Assembly (NCBI GenBank): GCA_910579615.1
Contig: CAJTUA010000002.1
Span: 38,503 to 102,502, forward strand
Direction: 5' to 3'
Source: an uncultured Lachnospiraceae bacterium
GTDB lineage: Bacteria > Bacillota > Clostridia > Lachnospirales > Lachnospiraceae
Length of the DNA stretch: 64,000 nucleotides
Shown here: piece by piece, positions 17,313 to 25,476 of the stretch
How the letters are laid out: each line of letters starts with the position of its first letter
Numbering within the stretch: the stretch's first letter is position 1
Translations under genes and position numbers: made by a program
Notes under the pieces: generated by a model
Seen by the model: the letters and a program-made list of their open reading frames with translations, nothing else
Database searches by the model: none
What the model was told of the DNA's origin: nothing

Positions 17313-19132
17313 GCGGGCAGAATGAGAAAAGCAAAAAAACACAAACAGCCGTTCCGGCAGACAACAATGGAACACAGAAAGCTGGAAAAGCAGGTTCTTC
17401 CAACCGCGGCACGATGATGAAAGTTTTGCGCTACATCCGCCGCTACTGGTTCTTTGTGGCAGTCTCCATCCTGTGCGCGGCGCTCACGGTGGCGCTGACG
17501 CTCTATGTACCGATTTTAACCGGGGATGCGATTGACTATATCATCGACAAGGGATTTGTGGATTTTGACCCGGTGTTAGCGATTGTCAAAAAAATCGTGG
17601 TAGTTGTTCTGCTCACGGCGGTGTCGCAGTGGCTGATGAATGTGAGCAATAACCGGATTGCGTACCATGTGATTCATGATATCCGGCGCGAGGCATTCCA
17701 CAAAATCGAAATCCTCCCGCTCAAATATATTGACGGACATTCCTACGGGGAGGTGGTCAGCCGTGTTATCGCGGACGTGGACCAATTTTCCGACGGTCTT
17801 TTGATGGGCTTTACGCAGCTTTTTACCGGGGTTATCACAATTCTTGGCACGTTGTTGTTCATGATTTCGCTGAACGGCAAAATCACACTGGTTGTCGTAC
17901 TGGTCACGCCGGTATCGCTTTTTGTGGCGGCATTCATCGCAAAGAAAACGTATTCGATGTTCAAGCTCCAGTCCGAGACGCGCGGCGAGCAGACGGCGCT
18001 GATTGACGAGATGATTGGCAGCCAGAAAGTAGTGCAGGCGTTCGGGCAGGAGGACGAGGTACTGGAACGTTTCGACGAAATCAACGGGCGTTTGGAGAAA
18101 TGTTCGTTAAAGGCAATTTTCTTTTCCTCGACCACAAACCCGGCAACCCGCTTTGTCAACAGCCTTGTCTATACCGGAGTGGGATTAACGGGCGCGATTT
18201 CCGCGATTTCCGGCGGCATCACTGTCGGGCAGCTCTCGTGCTTTTTGAGCTATGCGAACCAGTACACGAAGCCGTTCAATGAGATTTCGGGTGTTGTGAC
18301 CGAACTGCAGAATGCCCTTGCCTGCGCGGCGCGCATTTTTGAGCTGATTGAGGAGGAGCCGCAGATACCGGAGGCGGAGAATGCGGTGGTGCTAAAGGAT
18401 GTGGACGGCACGGTTGCATTAGAGGGAGTCTCGTTCTCCTACACGCCGCAGCAAAAATTAATCCGCGATTTCAACCTCGCGGTAAAAGCCGGGCAGCGCG
18501 TGGCAATTGTCGGGCCGACGGGCTGCGGCAAAACGACGGTCATCAACCTGCTGATGCGTTTTTACGATGTCAACGCGGGTAGCATCAAGGTGAGCGGCAC
18601 GGATATCCGGGAGGCGACGCGCGCGAGCCTGCGAACAAGCTTTGGTATGGTGCTGCAGGAGACCTGGCTTGCAGCGGGAACCATCCGGGAAAACCTGACA
18701 ATGGGAAAGCCGGACGCCACGGAGGAAGAGGTGATTGCGGCGGCGAAGGCGGCACATGCGCACAGCTTTATCAAGCGTCTGCCGCAGGGCTATGATACGG
18801 TGATTGGCGAGGATGGCGGCAGCCTTTCGCAGGGGCAGAAGCAGCTTTTGTGCATTGCGCGCGTCATGCTCTGCCTGCCACCGATGCTGATTCTCGACGA
18901 GGCGACTTCTTCCATTGATACCCGCACAGAGTTAAAGATTCAGAATGCGTTCGCGAAGATGATGGAGGGGCGCACGAGTTTTATCGTTGCGCACCGCCTG
19001 TCCACGATTCAGACGGCGGATATTATTCTTGTAATGAAGGATGGGAATATTATCGAGCAGGGAAATCATGAGACATTGCTGGAAAAAGGCGGATTTTACG
19101 CGAACCTGTATAACAGCCAATTTGCCCAGTAG
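17309..19132 (+). CDS. ABC exporter half-transporter, catalytic subunit
   Basis: 607 residues with an N-terminal polar extension of ~35 residues, six membrane helices and an ATPase domain. Walker A GPTGCGKTT, Walker B LILDEATSS with catalytic Glu and the switch His in FIVAHRLST are all canonical. Its signature motif is LSQGQKQ rather than LSGGQ. Because each ATP site combines Walker A/B of one subunit with the signature of the other, the altered signature falls in the same site as the partner's Asp/Gln changes, leaving one consensus and one degenerate site. Translationally coupled to the upstream subunit. Confidence 0.93.
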   Translation: MSGQNEKSKKTQTAVPADNNGTQKAGKAGSSNRGTMMKVLRYIRRYWFFVAVSILCAALTVALTLYVPILTGDAIDYIIDKGFVDFDPVLAIVKKIVVVVLLTAVSQWLMNVSNNRIAYHVIHDIRREAFHKIEILPLKYIDGHSYGEVVSRVIADVDQFSDGLLMGFTQLFTGVITILGTLLFMISLNGKITLVVVLVTPVSLFVAAFIAKKTYSMFKLQSETRGEQTALIDEMIGSQKVVQAFGQEDEVLERFDEINGRLEKCSLKAIFFSSTTNPATRFVNSLVYTGVGLTGAISAISGGITVGQLSCFLSYANQYTKPFNEISGVVTELQNALACAARIFELIEEEPQIPEAENAVVLKDVDGTVALEGVSFSYTPQQKLIRDFNLAVKAGQRVAIVGPTGCGKTTVINLLMRFYDVNAGSIKVSGTDIREATRASLRTSFGMVLQETWLAAGTIRENLTMGKPDATEEEVIAAAKAAHAHSFIKRLPQGYDTVIGEDGGSLSQGQKQLLCIARVMLCLPPMLILDEATSSIDTRTELKIQNAFAKMMEGRTSFIVAHRLSTIQTADIILVMKDGNIIEQGNHETLLEKGGFYANLYNSQFAQ

Positions 19133-19254
19133 GGGGAGTGGGGCTTGTGAGTAAAGTATAAACTGGGCGAATTTGTTCGCAGCAGTCAGGGAATTGACCA
19201 TGCAAAGTAAGTGGAAACCGTGCAAATGTATCTGCAGCAGCAAGGAAGGGGAAT

Positions 19255-20022
19255 ATGAAAAAATTGACAGGAAAGAAAACCGTAAATGCCGTGACAATCA
19301 TTGGCGGGGCAGATGGTCCGACCAGTATTTTTCTCGCCGGAAAGCGGAGGGCGAAGAACAAAAATAAATTGTGCCATATCCGTGAACAACGAAAGAGAAA
19401 CCGGATGGAAAGGCGGCGTGCGCAGGTGATGAAAAAGCTTGTGGCAAGACCACACACATTGGATGAATTGGTGGAATATATCACGAAAAAATACTATGCC
19501 AGGGAACTTGCACCGGAAACCAGATGGGTGCAGGAGAACTGGAAAAATATGAAAACTTCGATTGTCTGGCGGGAACACAAGGAGAAGATGGAAGAAATTG
19601 GGTATCCTTCACCGGAGACAAAATGCCCCAAGGATTTGAACGACCTGGAAACTGTGAAAAAATGGAAGGAGTACATGGAAGAATATGACGCGGCGGCAGC
19701 AGCACTGCCAGATTCGCTTGTTCCGATGGAACATCATGTTTACGAAATCCGCACGGGGGCAGGGGCGTTTATCCTGGTTCAGATTGAGAAAATACGCGGG
19801 CTGCTCAATGTAAATTTTACCGCACCGAAGGAAGGAACGCGGCATGCGCAGGCAATCATGCGCGATATTTATCGGTATTATGGTGTTTCGCAAGAAGATA
19901 TCAATCAATCGACGGACCGTTATCTGACTTTGGTGACGGTACTGGCGGAGGTTCCGCAAAGAAAGAAACGGGGAAAGAGGCAGGGCATAAACAAAAAGAA
20001 GAAAGAGCAGACGGTAGCATAA
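19255..20022 (+). CDS. Unknown basic protein with N-terminal GGADGPT segment
   Basis: 255 residues, ATG after AAGGAAGGGG. Residues 9-30 read VNAVTIIGGADGPTSIFLAG, which closely resembles the conserved GGADGPT stretch of membrane-embedded beta subunits of Na+-translocating decarboxylases (OadB/GcdB), but the rest is soluble: Lys/Arg-rich helices (REQRKRNRMERRRAQVMKK), a charged alpha segment and a beta segment (YEIRTGAGAFILVQIEK) ending in a Lys/Arg-rich tail. No membrane helix, no decarboxylase domain. I do not know the function; automatic annotation as a decarboxylase subunit would be misleading. Confidence 0.65.
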   Translation: MKKLTGKKTVNAVTIIGGADGPTSIFLAGKRRAKNKNKLCHIREQRKRNRMERRRAQVMKKLVARPHTLDELVEYITKKYYARELAPETRWVQENWKNMKTSIVWREHKEKMEEIGYPSPETKCPKDLNDLETVKKWKEYMEEYDAAAAALPDSLVPMEHHVYEIRTGAGAFILVQIEKIRGLLNVNFTAPKEGTRHAQAIMRDIYRYYGVSQEDINQSTDRYLTLVTVLAEVPQRKKRGKRQGINKKKKEQTVA

Positions 20023-20073
20023 AGGAAACAAAGCAAAAACACGGATGCCATTATGGAAGCAAAGGAAAAAAAG

Positions 20074-20187
20074 AATTATAGAATGAAAAATAAATTGCAG
20101 AACGAAAAATGAATTATAGAATGAAAAATGAATTACAGAACGAAAGATGAATTACAGAACAAAAAATGAATCATAAAATAAAAAAGG
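20074..20187. repeat. Six 19-bp tandem repeats
   Basis: Consensus aattayagaaygaaaaatg, units starting at 20074, 20093, 20112, 20131, 20150 and 20169; the last is the most diverged. Units 1 and 3 contain TATAGAAT, similar to a -10 box. The array fills the gap between the unknown gene and the permease gene and ends 16 bases before its start codon. Confidence 0.9.
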
Positions 20188-20202
20188 CAGGAGGGGCAGC
20201 GT

Positions 20203-20979
20203 ATGGGAAAAAAATACACCGTTTACCGGCAGAAATTTGCCGCTGTGCTCGTCCTGCTTGCGCTATGGCAGCTCTTGAGCATGTGGGTGGATAAAAGCAT
20301 TTTCCTGCCCTCCGTTCCTGCCACTTTCCGTGCGCTCTTGTCCTTGGCGCGCACACGGGAATTCTACCTTTCCATCAGCATTTCCTTTGCGCGCATAGCG
20401 GCGGGGTTTGCACTCGCCGTGACCGCGGGGGTGCTGCTTGCTGTGCTTGCGGAATTAAACACTTGGCTCGGGGAAATTCTGCAGCTTTTCATGCAGCTTA
20501 TCAAGTCTGTCCCCGTGGCATCCTTCGTGATTCTTGTACTGCTCTGGGTGCGTTCCGCCCAACTCTCCACCGTGATTTCATTCCTGATGGTGCTCCCGGT
20601 TATTTTTACAAATGTGCGCGGCGGTATCTGGCAGGCGGATGCCAAATTGCTTGAAATGGCAGAGGTTTTCCAAATCGGTATCTGGAAAAAAATCCGGGCA
20701 ATCTATCTGCCTGCCATCCGCCCGGCATTTGTGACGGCATGTTCCGTGGGGCTTGGATTTTGTTGGAAATCCGGCATCGCGGCAGAAGTAATCGGTCTGC
20801 CGCCAAATTCCATTGGAGGAGAATTGTACAAAGCAAAATTATACTTGATGACACCGGAACTGTTTGCGTGGACGATTGTGATTGTGGTGGTCAGTGTAGT
20901 GTTCGAGAAATTGGTGATGTGGGGGATTCGTAAAATCATCGGAACAAGCCGGGAGACAGAAAACGATTCCGGAAAATAA
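20203..20979 (+). CDS. ABC transporter permease, SsuC/TauC type
   Basis: 258 residues, about six membrane helices. Family marks: W at LALWQLLSMW, the FLPSVPATFRALLSL segment and the docking loop EMAEVFQIGIWKKIRAIYLPA, then AWKSGIAAE-like FCWKSGIAAEVIGLP. This class imports sulfonates, nitrate, thiamine precursors or similar small compounds. A ribosome binding site (GGAGGGGC) overlaps the end of the 19-bp repeats. It is followed by its ATPase, but no substrate-binding protein is found next to them. Confidence 0.87.
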   Translation: MGKKYTVYRQKFAAVLVLLALWQLLSMWVDKSIFLPSVPATFRALLSLARTREFYLSISISFARIAAGFALAVTAGVLLAVLAELNTWLGEILQLFMQLIKSVPVASFVILVLLWVRSAQLSTVISFLMVLPVIFTNVRGGIWQADAKLLEMAEVFQIGIWKKIRAIYLPAIRPAFVTACSVGLGFCWKSGIAAEVIGLPPNSIGGELYKAKLYLMTPELFAWTIVIVVVSVVFEKLVMWGIRKIIGTSRETENDSGK

Positions 20980-21018
20980 TGATAAAAATGTTTCCTGCAA
21001 AACAGAATGGAGGCATCT

Positions 21019-21612
21019 ATGCCAATTGAAATGGAACATATCCAGAAATCATATGGGAAACAGGTGGTGCTTGCTGATTTTTCCATGGAGGTGAAAGATG
21101 GGGAGACGGTCTGCCTGATGGGAACATCCGGCATTGGGAAAACGACGCTGCTCCGCATTCTGGCGGGGCTGACAAAACCGGATGGCGGAAAAATCCAGGG
21201 CGTGCAGGGCAAAAAAATCACCATGGTTTTTCAGGAAGACAGGCTGATTGACTGGGTGGATGCAATTGCAAATGTGGAGCTGGTGCTTGGGAAAAATGCG
21301 CGCCGCGATTTTTTGCGCGCGGAATTGGAAGCAGTTGGGCTGCATGATTGCGAGGGGAAGCCAGTCGCGCAGCTCAGCGGCGGCATGAAACGGCGCGTCG
21401 CCATCGTGCGCGCGGTCTGCGCGGGCGGGGAAATATTGCTGCTTGATGAACCATTTACAGGGCTTGACGAGCAGACACGAAAGCAGGCGGCGGACTATTT
21501 AAAAACCCGTACACAGGGGCGCACCGTCATCATGGTAACGCATGATGTGCAGGATGCTGTGCGCCTGGGGGCGCGGGTAGTTTGGGTTGGGGAGGAAAGG
21601 AAGGAGGAATGA
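21019..21612 (+). CDS. ABC transporter ATP-binding protein, SsuB/TauB type
   Basis: 197 residues from ATG 21019, five bases after GGAGG; short for the family (usually 240-260). Walker A GTSGIGKTT, Q-loop FQEDRLIDWVDAIANVEL (the 'DRLLPW' form typical of SsuB/TauB), signature LSGGMKRRV, Walker B LLLDEPFTGLD, and switch His in MVTHDV. It powers the preceding permease. The C-terminal accessory region of longer homologues is missing, but all catalytic motifs are present. Confidence 0.88.
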   Translation: MPIEMEHIQKSYGKQVVLADFSMEVKDGETVCLMGTSGIGKTTLLRILAGLTKPDGGKIQGVQGKKITMVFQEDRLIDWVDAIANVELVLGKNARRDFLRAELEAVGLHDCEGKPVAQLSGGMKRRVAIVRAVCAGGEILLLDEPFTGLDEQTRKQAADYLKTRTQGRTVIMVTHDVQDAVRLGARVVWVGEERKEE

Positions 21613-21732
21613 AGGGGGAGGCTGGAAGGAATCTATAAAGAAACGGAAGGTCATAAAAAGCATAAGAAATGAACCACCATGTACAGATAACAGGAACATT
21701 GAGATAATTTTTAGCAAGGAGATGATTCGGAT

Positions 21733-22653
21733 ATGGCACAGTACATAGTAGGGGATTACATAAAGGAAAAACGCAAGGAAGCCGGACTGTCACAGGAGGA
21801 ATTGGCAGAGGGAATCTGCGAGCCATCCACTTTGTCGAGGATTGAAAACGGAAGTCAGATGCCTTCGCGCAAGACATATGAGGCATTGATGCAGAAAATG
21901 GGGAAGGGTGGTTCCATGTTTTCTTCCCTTTCGAGCAGGAAGGAAATGGAGATTTGCCGATTGGAAATGCTTATCAGTGAGAAACTGGCAAACCGGAATC
22001 TGGAAGGATTGCGGGAATTGTATGATGAGCTAAAATTGTTGGCAGATAAGAGTAATGATTTGGAATGGCAGTATGTTGTATATGTGGATGCGCTGATTCA
22101 GAATCTGGAGGGAGAAGGGGCAGTGGCAATCCTTCCGCAGCTTGTGGAAGCACTGCATCGGACAAGACCTGATTTTGATTTGGGGAATCCGGCACAAGCA
22201 GGGTTATTAACCTTTCAGGAAATCAATTTGCTGAACAATATCGCGATTGCGCATTGGAAGAGCGGGAAAAAGGAAAGCGGGATGAGGCTGATGGTTTATT
22301 TGAAGGAATATATGGAGAAGCATTTGATTGATGAGAAGGAGAAGGGCGGGCATTATCCGATGGTGTTGTTTAATTTGTCCAAATGGCTGTTGGAGGAAGA
22401 AAAAGCACAGGAAGCTTTGGAGATGGCTGAGGTTGGAGTGAAGGCTTGTATTGCTTATGGAAAATTAACAGCCTTTCCGAAGTTGTTAGTTTCTAAGGCA
22501 GATGCATTGGAACGTTTGGGAGAAAACGAAAAGGCGATAGAAGTTTATCGCCAAGTCTTTTATCTTTCACAAGCAATGGAGAATGAAATGAGAATGGGTC
22601 ATATGAAGAAAATATTGCTGGAAAAATATGGAGTTGATATGGATGCTTATTGA
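21733..22653 (+). CDS. XRE-type HTH regulator with TPR domain (RRNPP-like)
   Basis: 306 residues. An N-terminal XRE helix-turn-helix (YIKEKRKEAGLSQEELAEG; STLSRIENGSQMPSRKTYEAL) is joined to about 240 residues of helical hairpins of TPR type (LNNIAIAHWKSGKKESGMRL; MVLFNLSKWLLEEEKAQEALE; ADALERLGENEKAIEVYRQVF). This architecture is that of RRNPP peptide receptors (PlcR, PrgX, Rgg, NprR). Its 3' end overlaps by seven bases the 3' end of a convergent gene for a 53-residue secreted peptide, and a secreted protease is encoded just beyond, so it is probably a peptide-responsive switch for these two (inference). Confidence 0.85.
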   Translation: MAQYIVGDYIKEKRKEAGLSQEELAEGICEPSTLSRIENGSQMPSRKTYEALMQKMGKGGSMFSSLSSRKEMEICRLEMLISEKLANRNLEGLRELYDELKLLADKSNDLEWQYVVYVDALIQNLEGEGAVAILPQLVEALHRTRPDFDLGNPAQAGLLTFQEINLLNNIAIAHWKSGKKESGMRLMVYLKEYMEKHLIDEKEKGGHYPMVLFNLSKWLLEEEKAQEALEMAEVGVKACIAYGKLTAFPKLLVSKADALERLGENEKAIEVYRQVFYLSQAMENEMRMGHMKKILLEKYGVDMDAY

Positions 22654-22808
22654 GGATGAATGACTTCCTCCTCCTCATCGTTTCCCCATATGGTAGGAGC
22701 CGTTTCATTCATCACAGCAACCTGTCCCTGCTCGTTGGCATCCGCGGCGATGTGCAAAAGAGAAAACATCATAATAAAAATGGCAAAAAATCTTTTCAAT
22801 TTTTTCAT
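22647..22808 (-). CDS. Small secreted peptide, candidate signalling pheromone precursor
   Basis: 53 codons on the minus strand from ATG 22808 to TAA 22649-22647. AGGAGGT at 22825-22819 gives a strong ribosome binding site and an extended -10 (TATGCTATAAT, 22851-22841) a promoter. The peptide starts MKKLKRFFAIFIMMFSLLHI, a Lys-rich head plus hydrophobic core, with likely signal cleavage after AADA, leaving an acidic mature part of roughly 28 residues that contains ETAPTIWGNDEEEEVIHPQ. Its position, convergent to and overlapping an HTH-TPR regulator, and next to a secreted protease, is that expected for a pheromone precursor of an RRNPP system. It could also be a small secreted protein of other function. 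Confidence 0.7.
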   Translation of the reverse strand: MKKLKRFFAIFIMMFSLLHIAADANEQGQVAVMNETAPTIWGNDEEEEVIHPQ

Positions 22809-22840
22809 GGTTGGAAATACCTCCTGTTTTTTATGATTGG

Positions 22841-22851
22841 ATTATAGCATA
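22841..22851 (-). promoter_or_regulatory. Extended -10 promoter of the peptide gene
   Basis: Minus-strand TATGCTATAAT is a TG-extended -10 box, 33 bases before the peptide start. The -35 position (about 22869-22864) is weak and abuts the first copy of the 22-bp repeat. Confidence 0.6.
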
Positions 22852-22867
22852 AGATTTCATATTTTAC

Positions 22868-22889
22868 CATGCGGTTTCATGCAAGAATG
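22868..22889. promoter_or_regulatory. 22-bp repeat, copy 1: candidate operator upstream of the peptide
   Basis: Begins CATGCGGTTTCATG and ends AAGAATG. It shares 17 of 22 bases with 22975-22996. Half-sites RTTTCAT also occur at 22854-22860. The inner CATG-N6-CATG is a short palindrome. Confidence 0.5.
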
Positions 22890-22974
22890 AACAAAATGAA
22901 TATGGAAATATTTGGTTAATAATGTACTGGATAAAGAAAAAAGAACATAAAAAGCCAAAATTTGCATGAAATGA

Positions 22975-22996
22975 CATGGGATTTCGTGGAAGAATG
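22975..22996. promoter_or_regulatory. 22-bp repeat, copy 2: candidate operator upstream of the protease
   Basis: Begins CATGGGATTTCGTG and ends AAGAATG; it covers the -35 region of a promoter whose -10 is TATATT at 23000-23005. An inverted half-site ATGAAAT lies at 22966-22972. Confidence 0.5.
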
Positions 22997-23060
22997 TGAT
23001 ATATTAAATTTATCTAGCGCGTTAGGTAATGAAAAATCTTTTTAACAGGAGGAAAACAAA

Positions 23061-25412
23061 ATGAAGCAAAAAAAATTGATTGCGACTGCATTATCTGTTA
23101 TGATGTCAGTAATGCCGACAAGGCAGGTTTCTGCTGCCGATGTAACATTAACCTTTGATACTATGTCAGAAATAGGGGTGACAGTAGATTCTGTGCTCGG
23201 TGAAAAGGATTACATTGTAGTTTTGAAGGAAGGTGAAGGAGCGGAAAGTGTTGCCAGCCTGTTAGATGAGTTGGGTGTGGTAGAGCCTTATAGTAATGAG
23301 CCGAGAGAGGATTTGTCGGAACGGAATATGTTGTTTCTTACGCTTGCTCCATCGGAAGCAATGGAACTAGTAATGGATGACCGTGTGGCTTCAGTTGAGG
23401 AAGATGTAATTGTACGGGCGATGGAAAACGAAGAGGGAGGACAGGATGGCAATGTAGTGGATACAAAGTACGCATATGAGTGGAATCTCGCGGCGGTTCA
23501 CGCGACTCCAGAAGAACTTTCTCAATATCCGACAGATGAAAGTGTAATTAAGATAGCTGTATTAGATTCTGGGACATGCGTTATTGAGGATGTGGAAGTG
23601 CAGGAATATATTAATCTTGTCACAGAAGAGGATGAGATTCTTCCAATTTATGCAGATGGAACAGGACATGGCACAGCGGTCGCTGGGATTATTGCAGCAA
23701 AGGATGATCAGGAAGGGATTATTGGTATTGCTCCAGATGCCGCCATGTATTCGGTCAAGGTATTTGATCAGATAAATGAGGCTCCAATTAGCCGAATCAT
23801 CCGGGGGATTTACTGGGCAATTGACCACGATATTAGTATTATAAATATGAGTTTTGGTACTACGATAAATTCATATGCTTTGCATCAGGCAGTTCAAGAT
23901 GCTTACGAAGAAGGAATTCTCATGGTTGCAGCTGCAGGAAATAAGGGTATATTGGAATACCCGGCAGCTTATAATGAGGTCATTGCGGTTGGTGCGGTGA
24001 ACTACGAGGGAAAACGCTCAGATTTTTCGGCAACAGGAGATGGTTTGGAACTGATGGCACCAGGAGAATGTGTTTTGTCTGACAGTTTTTATGGTGGTGT
24101 TATGGCTGTGGATGGAACAAGTATAGCAGCGCCGCATGTAGTTGGAGCTGCTGCGGTTCTATGGGCAAAGGACACCTCGAAAAGTAGTGACTTTATTCGT
24201 CAACTGTTAAATGCCTCAGCAAATTGCAGCCAAGAAAATCCGGAGGAATATGGAAATGGGATTTTGGATGTGAAGCGTGCTTTTGAAATTTATTCCGATT
24301 TTGAGAAAACTTATGTACCAGGTGTGAACGAGTATGTGGGAATTATAGAAAACATGGCAGAGTATGTGGTTGGGGAAGAACCAGAGTATGTGGTAGGAAG
24401 TTGGGAGTATACAGACCATAATAGTTCCATCCAGAACGGTAGCAATGTGGATAGTAGTCTTTATACTACCAAGAATATGAAGGTAATGCAGTGGATTGCT
24501 AGGAGACTAGATACACCGGATTTTGAAGCAACTACTAGTGTGTCAAATTTTCATGCGGGAAGAGCTTATGAGACGAGGTCATCTCAAAAAGCAGATAATT
24601 ATGTGAATGATTTATTCTTTTTGTACGAAGTAGCCATTGCACTTAATGGTTTACCTTCTGGAAGTAGTGTGGAACAACAGAAGAATTTGGTAGACACTGT
24701 TGCGAACAATCGGCGTAATGAAAATTCGGTTTCGATTCATTCTGGTTTTGTAAATCAAGTAAAAACATTGCTTTCATATACCACTGGAGCATCCAGTAAT
24801 GGAGTTACTTATACCACAAGTGAACTAAGCACGCCCAAAGTTAATGCGCTAAAGGTTCTGGGTGCGGCAATCCATTTGGCAGGAGATATTTATGCTCACC
24901 GCACAATAGTGCCTTATACTGCTATAAATAATACAGTAGAATCTGCAACAAGTTCAGGGATTAAAGGGAATTATTTTGCGTTAAATCATTTTGATGAAAG
25001 CGATAAAGGTTGTGATGTTAATATTCTTGCAGAGACAGCTTATAATCGTCATAGCACAGCAACATTGTGTCATGATAAAACTTGGTCATGCTTTTCACGT
25101 GCAGTAAATAATTTATGTGTGGAATTTAAGGATATTAGCATATGGATAAATGGTAATGCAAAACGTACTACATATGAGGATAATCCTCAGTTTTACAGTG
25201 AGAGATTTAGTATCGGTACGAATTATACAGTAAAGTATATTATGAGAAAATTTGCAAATAATGCAAGTACATTGGATGTGAATGTGTTATTGCCAGGAGC
25301 AAATGGATATATTTTTAATTTGAAATTAAATAATTTGAAGGGGCATTATCAGGCTGCGGGTTTGACATGGGTATTTGGTTGGTCAGCATATACAACAGAT
25401 GATATTAGATAG
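23061..25412 (+). CDS. Secreted subtilisin-family serine protease with extra C-terminal domain
   Basis: 783 residues. Signal peptide cleaved after about residue 25 (QVSAA), then an I9-like propeptide (DYIVVLKEGEGAESVASLL ... VASVEEDV). The S8 catalytic domain shows Asp169 (AVLDSGT), His203 (GTGHGTAVAG), the oxyanion Asn in AAAGNKG and Ser354 (DGTSIAAPH). After about residue 410 a further ~370 residues follow, including VLGAAIHLAGDIYAHRT near 605, which resembles the His/Asp metal ligands of alpha-helical zinc-dependent phospholipase C-like proteins; that assignment is tentative. Base composition is clearly more AT-rich than the flanks at 1-21 kb. It lies divergent to the secreted peptide gene and may process the peptide or be controlled by it. 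Confidence 0.88.
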   Translation: MKQKKLIATALSVMMSVMPTRQVSAADVTLTFDTMSEIGVTVDSVLGEKDYIVVLKEGEGAESVASLLDELGVVEPYSNEPREDLSERNMLFLTLAPSEAMELVMDDRVASVEEDVIVRAMENEEGGQDGNVVDTKYAYEWNLAAVHATPEELSQYPTDESVIKIAVLDSGTCVIEDVEVQEYINLVTEEDEILPIYADGTGHGTAVAGIIAAKDDQEGIIGIAPDAAMYSVKVFDQINEAPISRIIRGIYWAIDHDISIINMSFGTTINSYALHQAVQDAYEEGILMVAAAGNKGILEYPAAYNEVIAVGAVNYEGKRSDFSATGDGLELMAPGECVLSDSFYGGVMAVDGTSIAAPHVVGAAAVLWAKDTSKSSDFIRQLLNASANCSQENPEEYGNGILDVKRAFEIYSDFEKTYVPGVNEYVGIIENMAEYVVGEEPEYVVGSWEYTDHNSSIQNGSNVDSSLYTTKNMKVMQWIARRLDTPDFEATTSVSNFHAGRAYETRSSQKADNYVNDLFFLYEVAIALNGLPSGSSVEQQKNLVDTVANNRRNENSVSIHSGFVNQVKTLLSYTTGASSNGVTYTTSELSTPKVNALKVLGAAIHLAGDIYAHRTIVPYTAINNTVESATSSGIKGNYFALNHFDESDKGCDVNILAETAYNRHSTATLCHDKTWSCFSRAVNNLCVEFKDISIWINGNAKRTTYEDNPQFYSERFSIGTNYTVKYIMRKFANNASTLDVNVLLPGANGYIFNLKLNNLKGHYQAAGLTWVFGWSAYTTDDIR

Positions 25413-25433
25413 TTTTATAAATTATTGTATTAT

Positions 25434-25458
25434 AGTGGGGCAGAAGTTCTGCCCCACT
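25434..25458. terminator. Hairpin after the protease gene
   Basis: AGTGGGGCAGAA (25434-25445) and TTCTGCCCCACT (25447-25458) are perfect complements with a one-base centre. No clean T-run follows, so it may be an incomplete terminator or an mRNA-stabilising hairpin before the next gene. Confidence 0.5.
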
Positions 25459-25476
25459 TGTCAGAATGAGGAGATT

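Noticed and set aside
20074..20187. CRISPR-like array
   Set aside because: Units are contiguous 19-bp tandem repeats with no spacers and no cas genes nearby.
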